Shown here piece after piece: positions 27,448 through 34,310 of a stretch of DNA of 34,310 nucleotides. Below the pieces are notes generated by a model. It saw nothing but the letters and a program-made list of their open reading frames with translations. It was not told the DNA's origin and ran no database searches. The position numbers and the translations under genes were made by a program. Numbering within the stretch: position 1 is the stretch's first letter; each line of letters opens with the position of its first letter. Source of the DNA: CAZCGA01 sp964498075. Lineage in GTDB: Bacteria; Desulfobacterota; Binatia; HRBIN30. The DNA is taken from contig CAZCGA010000063.1 of NCBI GenBank assembly GCA_964498075.1, forward strand, positions 1-34,310, given 5' to 3'.

Positions 27448-28527
27448 TCACGATGCTTCCTTTGGAAGGACCGCCAGGCCGGATCGAATTTCGTCCGTGC
27501 CGCGGATGGCCACGAGGTCACCTGCAGCGAGTTCACCAAACACCTCGATCACAGCGCCCATTTGCTGACCAACTTCAACATCGATCCATTCAGCGGTTCC
27601 GTCGCGGACGCGGATGACGAACTTCCGCTCGGTAGTCGTAACCACCGCCGATGAGGGAACAAAGAGCGATGGCGCTTGACGGCTGATCTCCCACAGGACC
27701 TCGGCGAACATCCCGGGGGTGAGAAGCCGCTCGGGGTTCTCCACGTCGAGCTCTACCGGCATCGTGCGTGTCTTTGGATCGACCGAGAATGCCTCGCGCG
27801 CCACCGTGCCGCTGAAGATCTCACCTGGGTAAGCCGCCACTGTGAACTTCACCTTGTTCCCCGCCGGAATTGTCCCGACCGCCATTTCCGGAACGGAAAC
27901 GACCAAGCGGAGCCGGGCGATTTCCTGGATCCGAAGCATCGGCGGTGCGTTGACCGGATTGGGGCCCACCATGCTTCCCTCGTGCACGTTGCGCTCCGTG
28001 ATCACCCCAGCAAACGGCGCCTCGATCCGCAGGTACGCCTCGTTTTGGGCGCACGCGGCCAAGCGCGCTCGGTCAGCTTCGACGGTTTTTTCGGCGATTT
28101 GGAGGTCGTTCCCGGACACAACGCCCGGGGTGTGGGCCGCCTCCTTCACGCGTTTGTAGGTGACTTCATCCGCCGCAAGCTTTGCTTGTTGCTCTCTGCA
28201 CTGGGCCGCGATCTCGGGCGCCGTCAGCTTCACGAGGAGCTGACCCTGTTCGACTGCGGATCCCCGATCGACCGTGATCTGTTCAATGAATCCCTGCAGC
28301 TTCGCGTAGAGACCCACATTGCGATAGGCAGAGAGTTCGCCCGCGAGGTGGATTGTCTTCGCCAACTTCTGCGCCGCGACCTTGGCCACGACCACCACTG
28401 GGGCCGGCGCGTCCGTCTCCTTCGTCCGCGCGGACGCACCCGGCGTCACCGGGGCGTCCCTCCCGCACCCCCCAGCAAGGAAGAGACAGCCAATCGAAAA
28501 AGCCGACACGGCAAAGAGAGTCTTCAT
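27448..28527 (-). CDS. RND efflux periplasmic adaptor (membrane-fusion) lipoprotein
   Basis: This 359-aa protein starts at ATG 28527, five bases after GGAG. A lipoprotein-type signal (MKTLFAVSAFSIGCLFLAGGCG) precedes the HlyD/AcrA-like body: ELSAYRNVGLYAKLQGFIEQI and GSAVEQGQLLVKL (first lipoyl half), a coiled-coil hairpin with KLAADEVTYKRVKE, then LRIEAPFAGVITERNVHEGSMV (second lipoyl half), a beta-barrel and a membrane-proximal domain with TTTERKFVIRVRDG. It links the RND permease to TolC across the periplasm. It is the last gene of the efflux operon, starting 22 bases after the permease stop. Confidence 0.9.
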   Translation of the reverse strand: MKTLFAVSAFSIGCLFLAGGCGRDAPVTPGASARTKETDAPAPVVVVAKVAAQKLAKTIHLAGELSAYRNVGLYAKLQGFIEQITVDRGSAVEQGQLLVKLTAPEIAAQCREQQAKLAADEVTYKRVKEAAHTPGVVSGNDLQIAEKTVEADRARLAACAQNEAYLRIEAPFAGVITERNVHEGSMVGPNPVNAPPMLRIQEIARLRLVVSVPEMAVGTIPAGNKVKFTVAAYPGEIFSGTVAREAFSVDPKTRTMPVELDVENPERLLTPGMFAEVLWEISRQAPSLFVPSSAVVTTTERKFVIRVRDGTAEWIDVEVGQQMGAVIEVFGELAAGDLVAIRGTDEIRSGLAVLPKEAS

Positions 28528-28549
28528 CGAAACTCCGCTATTCACTCGT

Positions 28550-31500
28550 TCACGCGCCAAGGTCGTCGGGATGGATGGAAGGGGTTCTCAGCGAAGCGTG
28601 GCGCTGGACGGTGGTGAAGAGCGCAGGAATGACCAGCAGGACCGTCAACGTCGACGCCATCAACCCGCCGATGACAGCCCGCCCAAGGGGGGCGGTCTGC
28701 TCGCCTCCTTCGCCTAGTGCCAACGCCATCGGAACCATGCCAGCGATCATGGCGAAACTGGTCATCAAGATCGGGCGCAGTCGGCTGCGCGCGCCCTCAG
28801 CCGCAGCCTGGACCGCCGACTGGCCGTCCCGCCGATTCCTCTCCGCAAAGGTCACCAGTAAGATGGCGTTGGCCACTCCGACCCCAATCGCCATGATCGC
28901 ACCCATGAACGACTGTACGTTGATGGTCGTTGCTGTCATCCACAGAGCTGTGACCACACCAGACAGGATCGCCGGAACCGTTGCCAACACCACCAACGCC
29001 AGCCGAGTCGACTGGAAGTTGGCGGTGAGCAAAAGGAAGATGGAGACAACCGCCAGCGCCAGTCCTGAACGTAGGCCAGAAAGCGTCTCATCCATGGGTG
29101 GCACCTGGCCGCGCACATTGACCGTCACGCCGCGAGGAGGATCGCCGAGCTGCCGGATCGCTGTCTCCACTTCATTCCCTGCTTGCTTTAGATCCGTGCC
29201 AGGGGCGATGTTGGCGCTGACAACAACCATCCGCTGCATGTTGTAGCGGTCGAACTCCCCGGGCATGGTGCCGAACTTCACCTGGGCGAGGTCCGCCACA
29301 AGCGAAGTGGCAACACCCGACGTGACCGGAAGACCCAGGACATCCTCCGGGCTCTGAACTTCCTGCTGCGGGACCTCGATCTGGATCTGGTAGGCAATCC
29401 CGGTGGTCGGGTCGCGCCAGTAGTTGGGGTCCACGTAGCGGCTCGACGACGTCGCGGGCGTGAGAGCCCGCGCCACGTCTCTCGTCGTAAGCCCGAGCTG
29501 CGCCGCACGCTCACGGTCCACCTGGATGTCCAGCGTCGGATAGTCGAGAGGGATGGCGTACTGGAGGTCACGAAGCGATTCGATCGTCTCAAGCTCGGCC
29601 ATGATCTTCTCAGCGAGAGCCCGGTTGGCGCGCAAATTTGGGCCCATGACCGCGACTTCGATCGGCGTCGCAGCGCCGAAGTTCATGACCTGGCTCACGA
29701 TGTCGCCGGCTTCGAACGAGAGCGTCGTGCCGCGAGGAAGCACCGTGGGAAGCTTCGCCCTCAGACGCTCCTGCAGATCCTCTATACGGACGCCCGAGTT
29801 GCGCTTGAGGGCCACCAGGAGCACGGCCTCCTGTGGGCCGCTCGTCCACAAATAGATGTAGTTGATCGGGTAGCTCGGTGGCGTCGTTCCGACAAAGCTG
29901 AGTGTGATCGCCACATTCTCCCGGCCGGCCTCTGCGCGAATGGTCTCAAGGGCTTTCAGCGTCAGGCGCTCGGTTTCCTCCACACGCGTGCCAGTTGGCA
30001 CGCGCAGACGGAGTTGGAACTGCCCGGTGTCCACGGCAGGAAAAATGTCCGTCCCCAGCCTCCTGCCAACCACCACGAAGACGAGGGCGGCCATCCCGGC
30101 GTACACCACCAAGACAGCCCACCTGACTCGCAAGAGGTGGTTCATGAAGCGCGCATACACATCCTGAATCGGCTCGAACGTTGTTGTCCGAGCGCTGGTG
30201 TGCTTCTCGCGCAAGATCCACACGGATAGAATCGGAACGAAGGTGCTCGAAAGAAAATAGGATGCGAGCATCGCGAACCCCACAGCGAGTGAGAGCGGAA
30301 CGAACAGCGAGCGCGAAATTCCCACCATGAAGAACGATGGGACGAAAACCGCGGTAACGGACAGCATCGCCAGGAACCGCGGAATGACCGTCTCCTTGGT
30401 TGCCTCGAAAACCGCTCGCGGCTTTGGCACACCCCGCTCGACGTGAACGTGGATGTTTTCGATCGCAACCGTCGCCTCGTCGACGAGGATACCAATGGCC
30501 AGCGCCAGGCCCCCGAGCGTCATGATGTTGAGCGTTTGCCCGGTGAGCCAGAGGCCTACGAGAGCCCCGAGAAGCGCAATGGGAATCGTGAGTACCACGA
30601 TGAAAGCACTCCGAACGTCCCTCAAGAAGACGAGAACCATGAGGCCGGTGAGGATTGCACCAAGCGCTCCTTCGATGGCGAGCCCGCGCATGGAGTTCTT
30701 CACGTAGATCGACTGGTCGAACTCGAAGCTCACCTTGATGTCGCCCGGCTGTGGCGTGAGCGAGTCGAGGAGCGCCTGCATCTTCGGCAGCTCCGCCTTG
30801 ACACGGTTCACCACGTCTAGCGTCGAAGCATCGGCCCGCTTGGTGACGGGGATGTAGATGGTCCGATGCCCGTTCACGAGAGCGTAGCCCGTCAGAATAT
30901 CCGTGCTGTTACTCACCGTCCCCACATCACGGAGGTAGACCGTCGGCCCACTGCCGGTGCGGAGGGGCAGGGATGCAAGCTCCTGGATGTCTGTTACCAC
31001 CGAGTTCACCGCGGCGATGCGGTTGATCGGCCCGGTTCTGACGTTGCCCGCCGGTGCGATCATGTTCCCGGCGGAAACCGCCTTGACGACATCGTCCGCC
31101 GACATGTTGTACTCGCGCAGCCGCCCCGGATCGACCCGGACGACGATCGTGCGCGCGCTCGCACCGAAAGGAGGGGGCGCCGACACGCCCGGGAGATTTG
31201 CGAACATGGGCCGCACCCGGTTGAGTGCAAGGTCTTGGACTTCGCCGATCGGCCGTGTCTCGCTGGAGAAGACGAGCTGCGCCACGGGAACGCTTCCGGC
31301 GTCAAATCGCATGACGAATGGTGGCACGGTGCCAGGAGGCATGAAGGCCCGCGCCCGCTCGACGTAAGAAATCGTCTGGGCCAGCGCCTGACTCATGTCC
31401 GTCCCCGGATGGAAGAAGAGCTTTACGAGGCCGACGTTTTGGATCGACTTCGACTCGACGTGTTCGATCCCGCTAATGTAGAGGAAGTGGTACTCGTAGT

Positions 31501-31696
31501 AGAAGACGAGGTACCCCTCCATCTGCGCGGGGTCCATCCCACCGTAGGGCTGCGCCACGTAAATCACCGGCAGATTGAGATTTGGGAAAATGTCCACGGG
31601 CATCCGCTGGAGCGCCAGCAACGACCCCAGGGCGATGCTGAGAACGGCGACGAGGATGGTGATGGGCCGCCGCATGGCAAGATTGATCAGCCACAT
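28550..31696 (-). CDS. RND efflux transporter permease subunit (AcrB/HAE-1-like)
   Basis: This 1048-aa inner-membrane proton antiporter starts at ATG 31696 (MWLINLAMRRPITILVAVLS). It has two repeats of a membrane helix, a large periplasmic loop and five more helices, normal for the superfamily. Helix 4 reads GILVDEATVAIENIHVH near residue 405, so the usual Asp-Asp proton-relay pair (AcrB Asp407/Asp408) is Asp-Glu here. The late membrane segment QSFMGAIMAIGVGVANAILLV and the TSFAMIAGMVPMALALGEGG region are typical of HAE-1/acriflavin-type pumps, not of CzcA heavy-metal pumps. Substrate unknown. TolC lies five bases upstream and the adaptor 22 bases downstream. Confidence 0.93.
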   Translation of the reverse strand: MWLINLAMRRPITILVAVLSIALGSLLALQRMPVDIFPNLNLPVIYVAQPYGGMDPAQMEGYLVFYYEYHFLYISGIEHVESKSIQNVGLVKLFFHPGTDMSQALAQTISYVERARAFMPPGTVPPFVMRFDAGSVPVAQLVFSSETRPIGEVQDLALNRVRPMFANLPGVSAPPPFGASARTIVVRVDPGRLREYNMSADDVVKAVSAGNMIAPAGNVRTGPINRIAAVNSVVTDIQELASLPLRTGSGPTVYLRDVGTVSNSTDILTGYALVNGHRTIYIPVTKRADASTLDVVNRVKAELPKMQALLDSLTPQPGDIKVSFEFDQSIYVKNSMRGLAIEGALGAILTGLMVLVFLRDVRSAFIVVLTIPIALLGALVGLWLTGQTLNIMTLGGLALAIGILVDEATVAIENIHVHVERGVPKPRAVFEATKETVIPRFLAMLSVTAVFVPSFFMVGISRSLFVPLSLAVGFAMLASYFLSSTFVPILSVWILREKHTSARTTTFEPIQDVYARFMNHLLRVRWAVLVVYAGMAALVFVVVGRRLGTDIFPAVDTGQFQLRLRVPTGTRVEETERLTLKALETIRAEAGRENVAITLSFVGTTPPSYPINYIYLWTSGPQEAVLLVALKRNSGVRIEDLQERLRAKLPTVLPRGTTLSFEAGDIVSQVMNFGAATPIEVAVMGPNLRANRALAEKIMAELETIESLRDLQYAIPLDYPTLDIQVDRERAAQLGLTTRDVARALTPATSSSRYVDPNYWRDPTTGIAYQIQIEVPQQEVQSPEDVLGLPVTSGVATSLVADLAQVKFGTMPGEFDRYNMQRMVVVSANIAPGTDLKQAGNEVETAIRQLGDPPRGVTVNVRGQVPPMDETLSGLRSGLALAVVSIFLLLTANFQSTRLALVVLATVPAILSGVVTALWMTATTINVQSFMGAIMAIGVGVANAILLVTFAERNRRDGQSAVQAAAEGARSRLRPILMTSFAMIAGMVPMALALGEGGEQTAPLGRAVIGGLMASTLTVLLVIPALFTTVQRHASLRTPSIHPDDLGA

Positions 31697-31701
31697 GCGT
31701 G

Positions 31702-33153
31702 CTACTCCGCAGAGTTTGGTTTCGTCTGTGCCGGCGTGGCGGTGACCTGCTGCAGAAAGGGCGCAAGATCTCCTTGCGCCCGCGCTGCAATGAGCGCGGC
31801 GCGCCACACGCTGAGCCGCGCGACAGCGTCATCACTCTCGGCTTGCGCCAGCAGCCGCTGCGCCTCTGCGACTTCCGTCACCGTTCCCAGTGCCACTTGG
31901 TATCGGGCGCGCGCCTGCCGCTCTGCGTCTCGCGCCGCTCTGAGTTGAATCGGCGTATTGGCGGCGATGCCCCGCGCGCCCTCCACCAGGGCGCGCGCCC
32001 GCGCCGCTTGCGCCTTGAGCTGCTGAATCGTCTGCTCGTAGGTCGCCCTCTCGGCCGCTTCTTTGCTGGCCTCGACCTGCCGGCGGGCGCGAATCTGGAA
32101 GATGTCAAACACCGGGAAGCTAACCGACAAACCCGAGGCCCAGTTGGCAGTGTCTGGTTGAAGCCCCTTTGTGCCTCCCTCAAGCCGGCCGTCGGGGGCC
32201 GCGCCGCTGCCGCGACCAAAGAAAGCAGCCTGCAGGTTGAGGCGCGGGGCGTAGGATCGATCCAAGACGTGCTCGCGGGCGCGCACCGTATCCACTGCGG
32301 CCGCCTGCGCAACGGCTAGCGGGTGAGACTGGAGGTCCGACTCGGGAACATCTGTTTGGGTTGGCAGTGCGCGTAACGCGCCGGGATCGACGGCTACTTG
32401 CGTGCCCGCGAGCCCGAGCACCTCGGCGAGCGTGATGCGGCTGAGCTGACTGGATTGCTCAGCTTGGATGAGTTGAGTGCGCGCTGCCGCCAGCTCCGCA
32501 TCGGCGCGCGCCCCATCGGCCCCGGGACGCAGTTGGTTCTTGACCAAGCTGTGCACCGCGGTGGCGAAGACTTCCAACCGCTCGACGTTTGCTTTGGCGG
32601 CTTGCACGACCTGCTCTGCTGCCAACACCGACAGACAGGCATCCGCGGTCGCTGTGGCTACGTCGAGACGAGTGATGTTCACTCCTGCATTCGCTTGCGC
32701 GCTGACGGCCCGTGCCAGATCCACGCCGGCGTGCCGCAGTCCGAAGTCCAGAGGCTCCCACGAGAAGAGGGCGCCGGCGGCGCTTCCCCAAACGCTGGAG
32801 TAAGACGTGGTCCCCTTCACGGGTCCGGAAATCGACGGGATGACCGACTGAGGAAGCACCAAGCCGGTCACGTTGTTGTCCGTGGCGCGATTCTCCTGCC
32901 AGAGAAGGTCGGTCCGGGGCAGGTACTCCGTTTGTGCGACGCTGACGCCGGCACGGGCCGCGGCGGCGCGCTGCAGCACTGCTTGCACCGCCGGATAGTT
33001 CGCAAGCGCAAAGTCGACCGCCTCGGCGAGCGTGAAGACTCTCGCCGACGGCCCGTCCGGCTGCGCGGGCGCCGTCGTGCACAAGACGGACAAAAGCACG
33101 ATCACCCCCGCGATGACTTGGAGGAACGTCTGCACTGGTGAGCGAGAGTTCAA
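31702..33153 (-). CDS. TolC family outer-membrane efflux protein
   Basis: This 483-aa protein begins with a signal peptide (about 30 residues, ending near TTAPAQ). Two TolC/OEP repeats follow, rich in Ala and Gln and with long coiled coils (RVFTLAEAVDFALANYPAVQ, SQANAGVNITRLDVATATAD; then AERATYEQTIQQLKAQAARAR and RYQVALGTVTEVAEAQRLLA). It forms the outer-membrane channel and periplasmic tunnel for the RND pump encoded just downstream. The start is TTG 33153, chosen because AGGAGG stands eight bases before it and the signal peptide begins there. A 71-base gap separates it from the lipoprotein gene. Confidence 0.9.
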   Translation of the reverse strand: MNSRSPVQTFLQVIAGVIVLLSVLCTTAPAQPDGPSARVFTLAEAVDFALANYPAVQAVLQRAAAARAGVSVAQTEYLPRTDLLWQENRATDNNVTGLVLPQSVIPSISGPVKGTTSYSSVWGSAAGALFSWEPLDFGLRHAGVDLARAVSAQANAGVNITRLDVATATADACLSVLAAEQVVQAAKANVERLEVFATAVHSLVKNQLRPGADGARADAELAAARTQLIQAEQSSQLSRITLAEVLGLAGTQVAVDPGALRALPTQTDVPESDLQSHPLAVAQAAAVDTVRAREHVLDRSYAPRLNLQAAFFGRGSGAAPDGRLEGGTKGLQPDTANWASGLSVSFPVFDIFQIRARRQVEASKEAAERATYEQTIQQLKAQAARARALVEGARGIAANTPIQLRAARDAERQARARYQVALGTVTEVAEAQRLLAQAESDDAVARLSVWRAALIAARAQGDLAPFLQQVTATPAQTKPNSAE

Positions 33154-33224
33154 TGCCGCTTCCTCCTGAAATATTCACACAGATCGTTGGACGAATAGGA
33201 CAAGCAACTCTTCCGATAGCAGGG

Positions 33225-33668
33225 TCAAGGTGTCACGCCGCGGGTCAGATCGCTCAGACCGACGACGGTTGCGCGCCCCTCTTCGATTCTTACCTGGACC
33301 TGCCGAAATTGTCCCTGCGTTTGCGCCACGACGATGTAATCTCCCGGGGCAAGTGAGATTGGAGTCATGATGTCGTTTGAATACGTGTCCAACAGGCGGC
33401 AATCGCTCGATTCTCGTGGGCATGAGTAGACATAGAAGGGGTCGCGAGTCACACGATCGTCACCGCTCGCCGATGCGGACTCCTCTGTTTCCACAAGCAG
33501 GCTGCCGCCTTGTGTGTTGGACGATCTCGCCCCGGGTCCAATCCGTGGTGCTTCAGCCCGCCAAGTCACGTGCTTCGGAGCAACGGTACAGCCGTAGGCT
33601 GTGCCCAGCACGAGGACGATGACAGCGCAGATGGCCTTCCAATGGGTAGAGATTCTAACTGCGTTCAT
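33225..33668 (-). CDS. Small lipoprotein at the head of the efflux operon
   Basis: This 147-aa protein has a lipoprotein signal with the box TAYGC at about residue 27. A Ser/Glu-rich stretch follows, then two Cys in VYSCPRESSDCRLL that may pair. It ends in a beta-rich region (MTPISLAPGDYIVVAQTQG then QVQVRIEEGRATVVGL) resembling PEGA/carboxypeptidase-regulatory-like sandwich strands. ATG 33668 has GGAGG upstream. It precedes tolC on the same strand and may aid the pump at the outer membrane, but this is inference from position only. Confidence 0.7.
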   Translation of the reverse strand: MNAVRISTHWKAICAVIVLVLGTAYGCTVAPKHVTWRAEAPRIGPGARSSNTQGGSLLVETEESASASGDDRVTRDPFYVYSCPRESSDCRLLDTYSNDIMTPISLAPGDYIVVAQTQGQFRQVQVRIEEGRATVVGLSDLTRGVTP

Positions 33669-33729
33669 GTTCCTGACCTCCGTGCAGTTCGTTCAATGGC
33701 TTTACACAGGCGGGCGGGCGACAGTCGCC

Positions 33730-33900
33730 TCAGCCGCGCTTTTTTCGGAAGTACTCGTAGAGATCGTCGAACACGGCGGCGCCGCGGTCCACCCGTGCCG
33801 CGTAGTGTCCGGCACGTGCTACCTCAGAGGCAAATAAACCACTCTCTAGATACAAGTGTATCGCAAGGCAAGCGGCCGTGAGGGTTTCTCCAACGGTGCC
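33730..33900 (-). pseudogene. Coding-like ORF remnant without an ATG start
   Basis: Between TAA (33901-33903) and TGA (33730-33732) the minus strand reads a protein-like sequence with good codon use: GETLTAACLAIHLYLESGLF, then ARAGHYAARVDRGAAVFDDL and the end YEYFRKKRG. No ATG or GTG lies before most of it; only a TTG at 33853-33855 could start it, without a ribosome-binding site. It looks like the C-terminus of a helical protein whose 5' part is lost or shifted. I do not recognise the family. The remaining sequence from 33901 to 34076 shows nothing convincing. Confidence 0.4.
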
Positions 33901-34076
33901 TTACGCAGCCGACGACGCCGAGTGGGCGCACGACCGTTACCGTCAGGTCCCGCGCTGAGGAATGCCGAGCGGGCAGCTCATGATCTCGGCGAAGCGATGA
34001 GGAACTTCACCGCGTCGTCTGCGCGCTGAGTGCGCGCGCCCGCCCGATTCCTTGAGGCGAGTGCGTCCACGGCGCG

Positions 34077-34310
34077 TCACGGACGATTCCGAGCGGCCTC
34101 CCCATTTCCGCCCTTGCTCCTCAGCCGTTTCGGCGAACGCAGGACGTAGGCCACGCTGATTTCGAGCCAACCCCGGAGGCTGCTCGGGTCGACCATCAAC
34201 GCCGTGGGCAGAACAACATACTCCTTCTTCACCGGGCCGTTGGCGAAATACCTTAAAGGCCTCGCACCACGTTGCTTCAGAAGGGTATCGCGTGACTCCT
34301 TTGGCAACTT
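34077..34310 (-). CDS. TfoX/Sxy N-terminal-domain-like protein, cut by the window edge
   Basis: The frame is open to the right edge of the window. The visible 77 residues include PKESRDTLLKQRGARPLRYF, then GPVKKEYVVLPTALMVDPSS and LRGWLEISVAYVLRSPKR. The pattern of a Gly-Ala-x-Pro turn, a (K)EYVVLP strand and a terminal W....Y helix followed by basic residues fits the C-terminal half of the TfoX_N domain, found in small bacterial proteins often of unknown role. Gene start and N-terminal half are missing, so the call is moderate. Confidence 0.58.
   Translation of the reverse strand, partial: KLPKESRDTLLKQRGARPLRYFANGPVKKEYVVLPTALMVDPSSLRGWLEISVAYVLRSPKRLRSKGGNGEAARNRP

Noticed and set aside
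33943..34170. 75-codon minus-strand frame near the right edge
   Set aside because: It overlaps the better supported TfoX-like frame and has shadow composition.

Overview
The window is GC-rich and gene-dense. It looks like a chromosomal fragment of an uncultivated, probably anaerobic or facultative, deltaproteobacterial-type or Binatota-like Gram-negative. This placement is an inference. It rests on a selenocysteine-containing SelD, a pyruvate:ferredoxin oxidoreductase paired with a dihydroorotate-dehydrogenase-like protein, an outer-membrane TolC/RND pump, secreted Cys-rich modules joined by Thr/Pro linkers, and high-GC codon use. No rRNA, tRNA or CRISPR array was recognised.

Layout. 1-4064 (+): the 3' part of a Spy/CpxP-like periplasmic protein, the Mrp/ApbC Fe-S carrier, an acetyl-CoA hydrolase/CoA-transferase family enzyme, and selD. 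The selD gene has an in-frame TGA at 3063-3065 at the active-site selenocysteine position and a bacterial SECIS-like hairpin just after it, so a standard gene call would lose its N-terminus. 4024-6535 (-): a GT-C-like polytopic membrane protein overlapped by an L-2-hydroxyglutarate oxidase. 6692-7768 (+): a secreted protein with one divergent and three close copies of a Cys-rich module.

7789-14469 (-) is a defence island arranged as one operon: brxE-like, brxA-like (short), a 58-aa ORF, a DUF433/DUF5615 toxin-antitoxin pair, pglZ (split by a one-base frameshift), a 78-aa zinc-ribbon-like protein, and brxL. It resembles a BREX locus without brxB, brxC or the methyltransferase pglX. It is either a reduced, methylation-independent variant or a decayed remnant into which a toxin-antitoxin module has moved. 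This is the most interesting region of the window.

14649-19004 (-): a stand-alone DUF2090 aldolase, an S24 (LexA/UmuD-type) auto-peptidase without a DNA-binding domain, a small membrane protein, a type II pantothenate kinase and an N-acetylglutamate-synthase-like protein. The last three appear to form an operon. 19209-23790 (+): nifJ and a DHOD-like gene, divergently transcribed from that operon. 23878-27299 (-): a small hypothetical ORF, polyphosphate kinase and a thymidylate-kinase-like protein. 27448-33668 (-): a tripartite efflux operon (lipoprotein, TolC, RND permease, membrane-fusion protein). The right edge holds a coding-like remnant and the 3' end of a TfoX/Sxy N-terminal-domain protein.

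Many long antisense open frames lie opposite real genes. They are GC-driven shadows and were left out.
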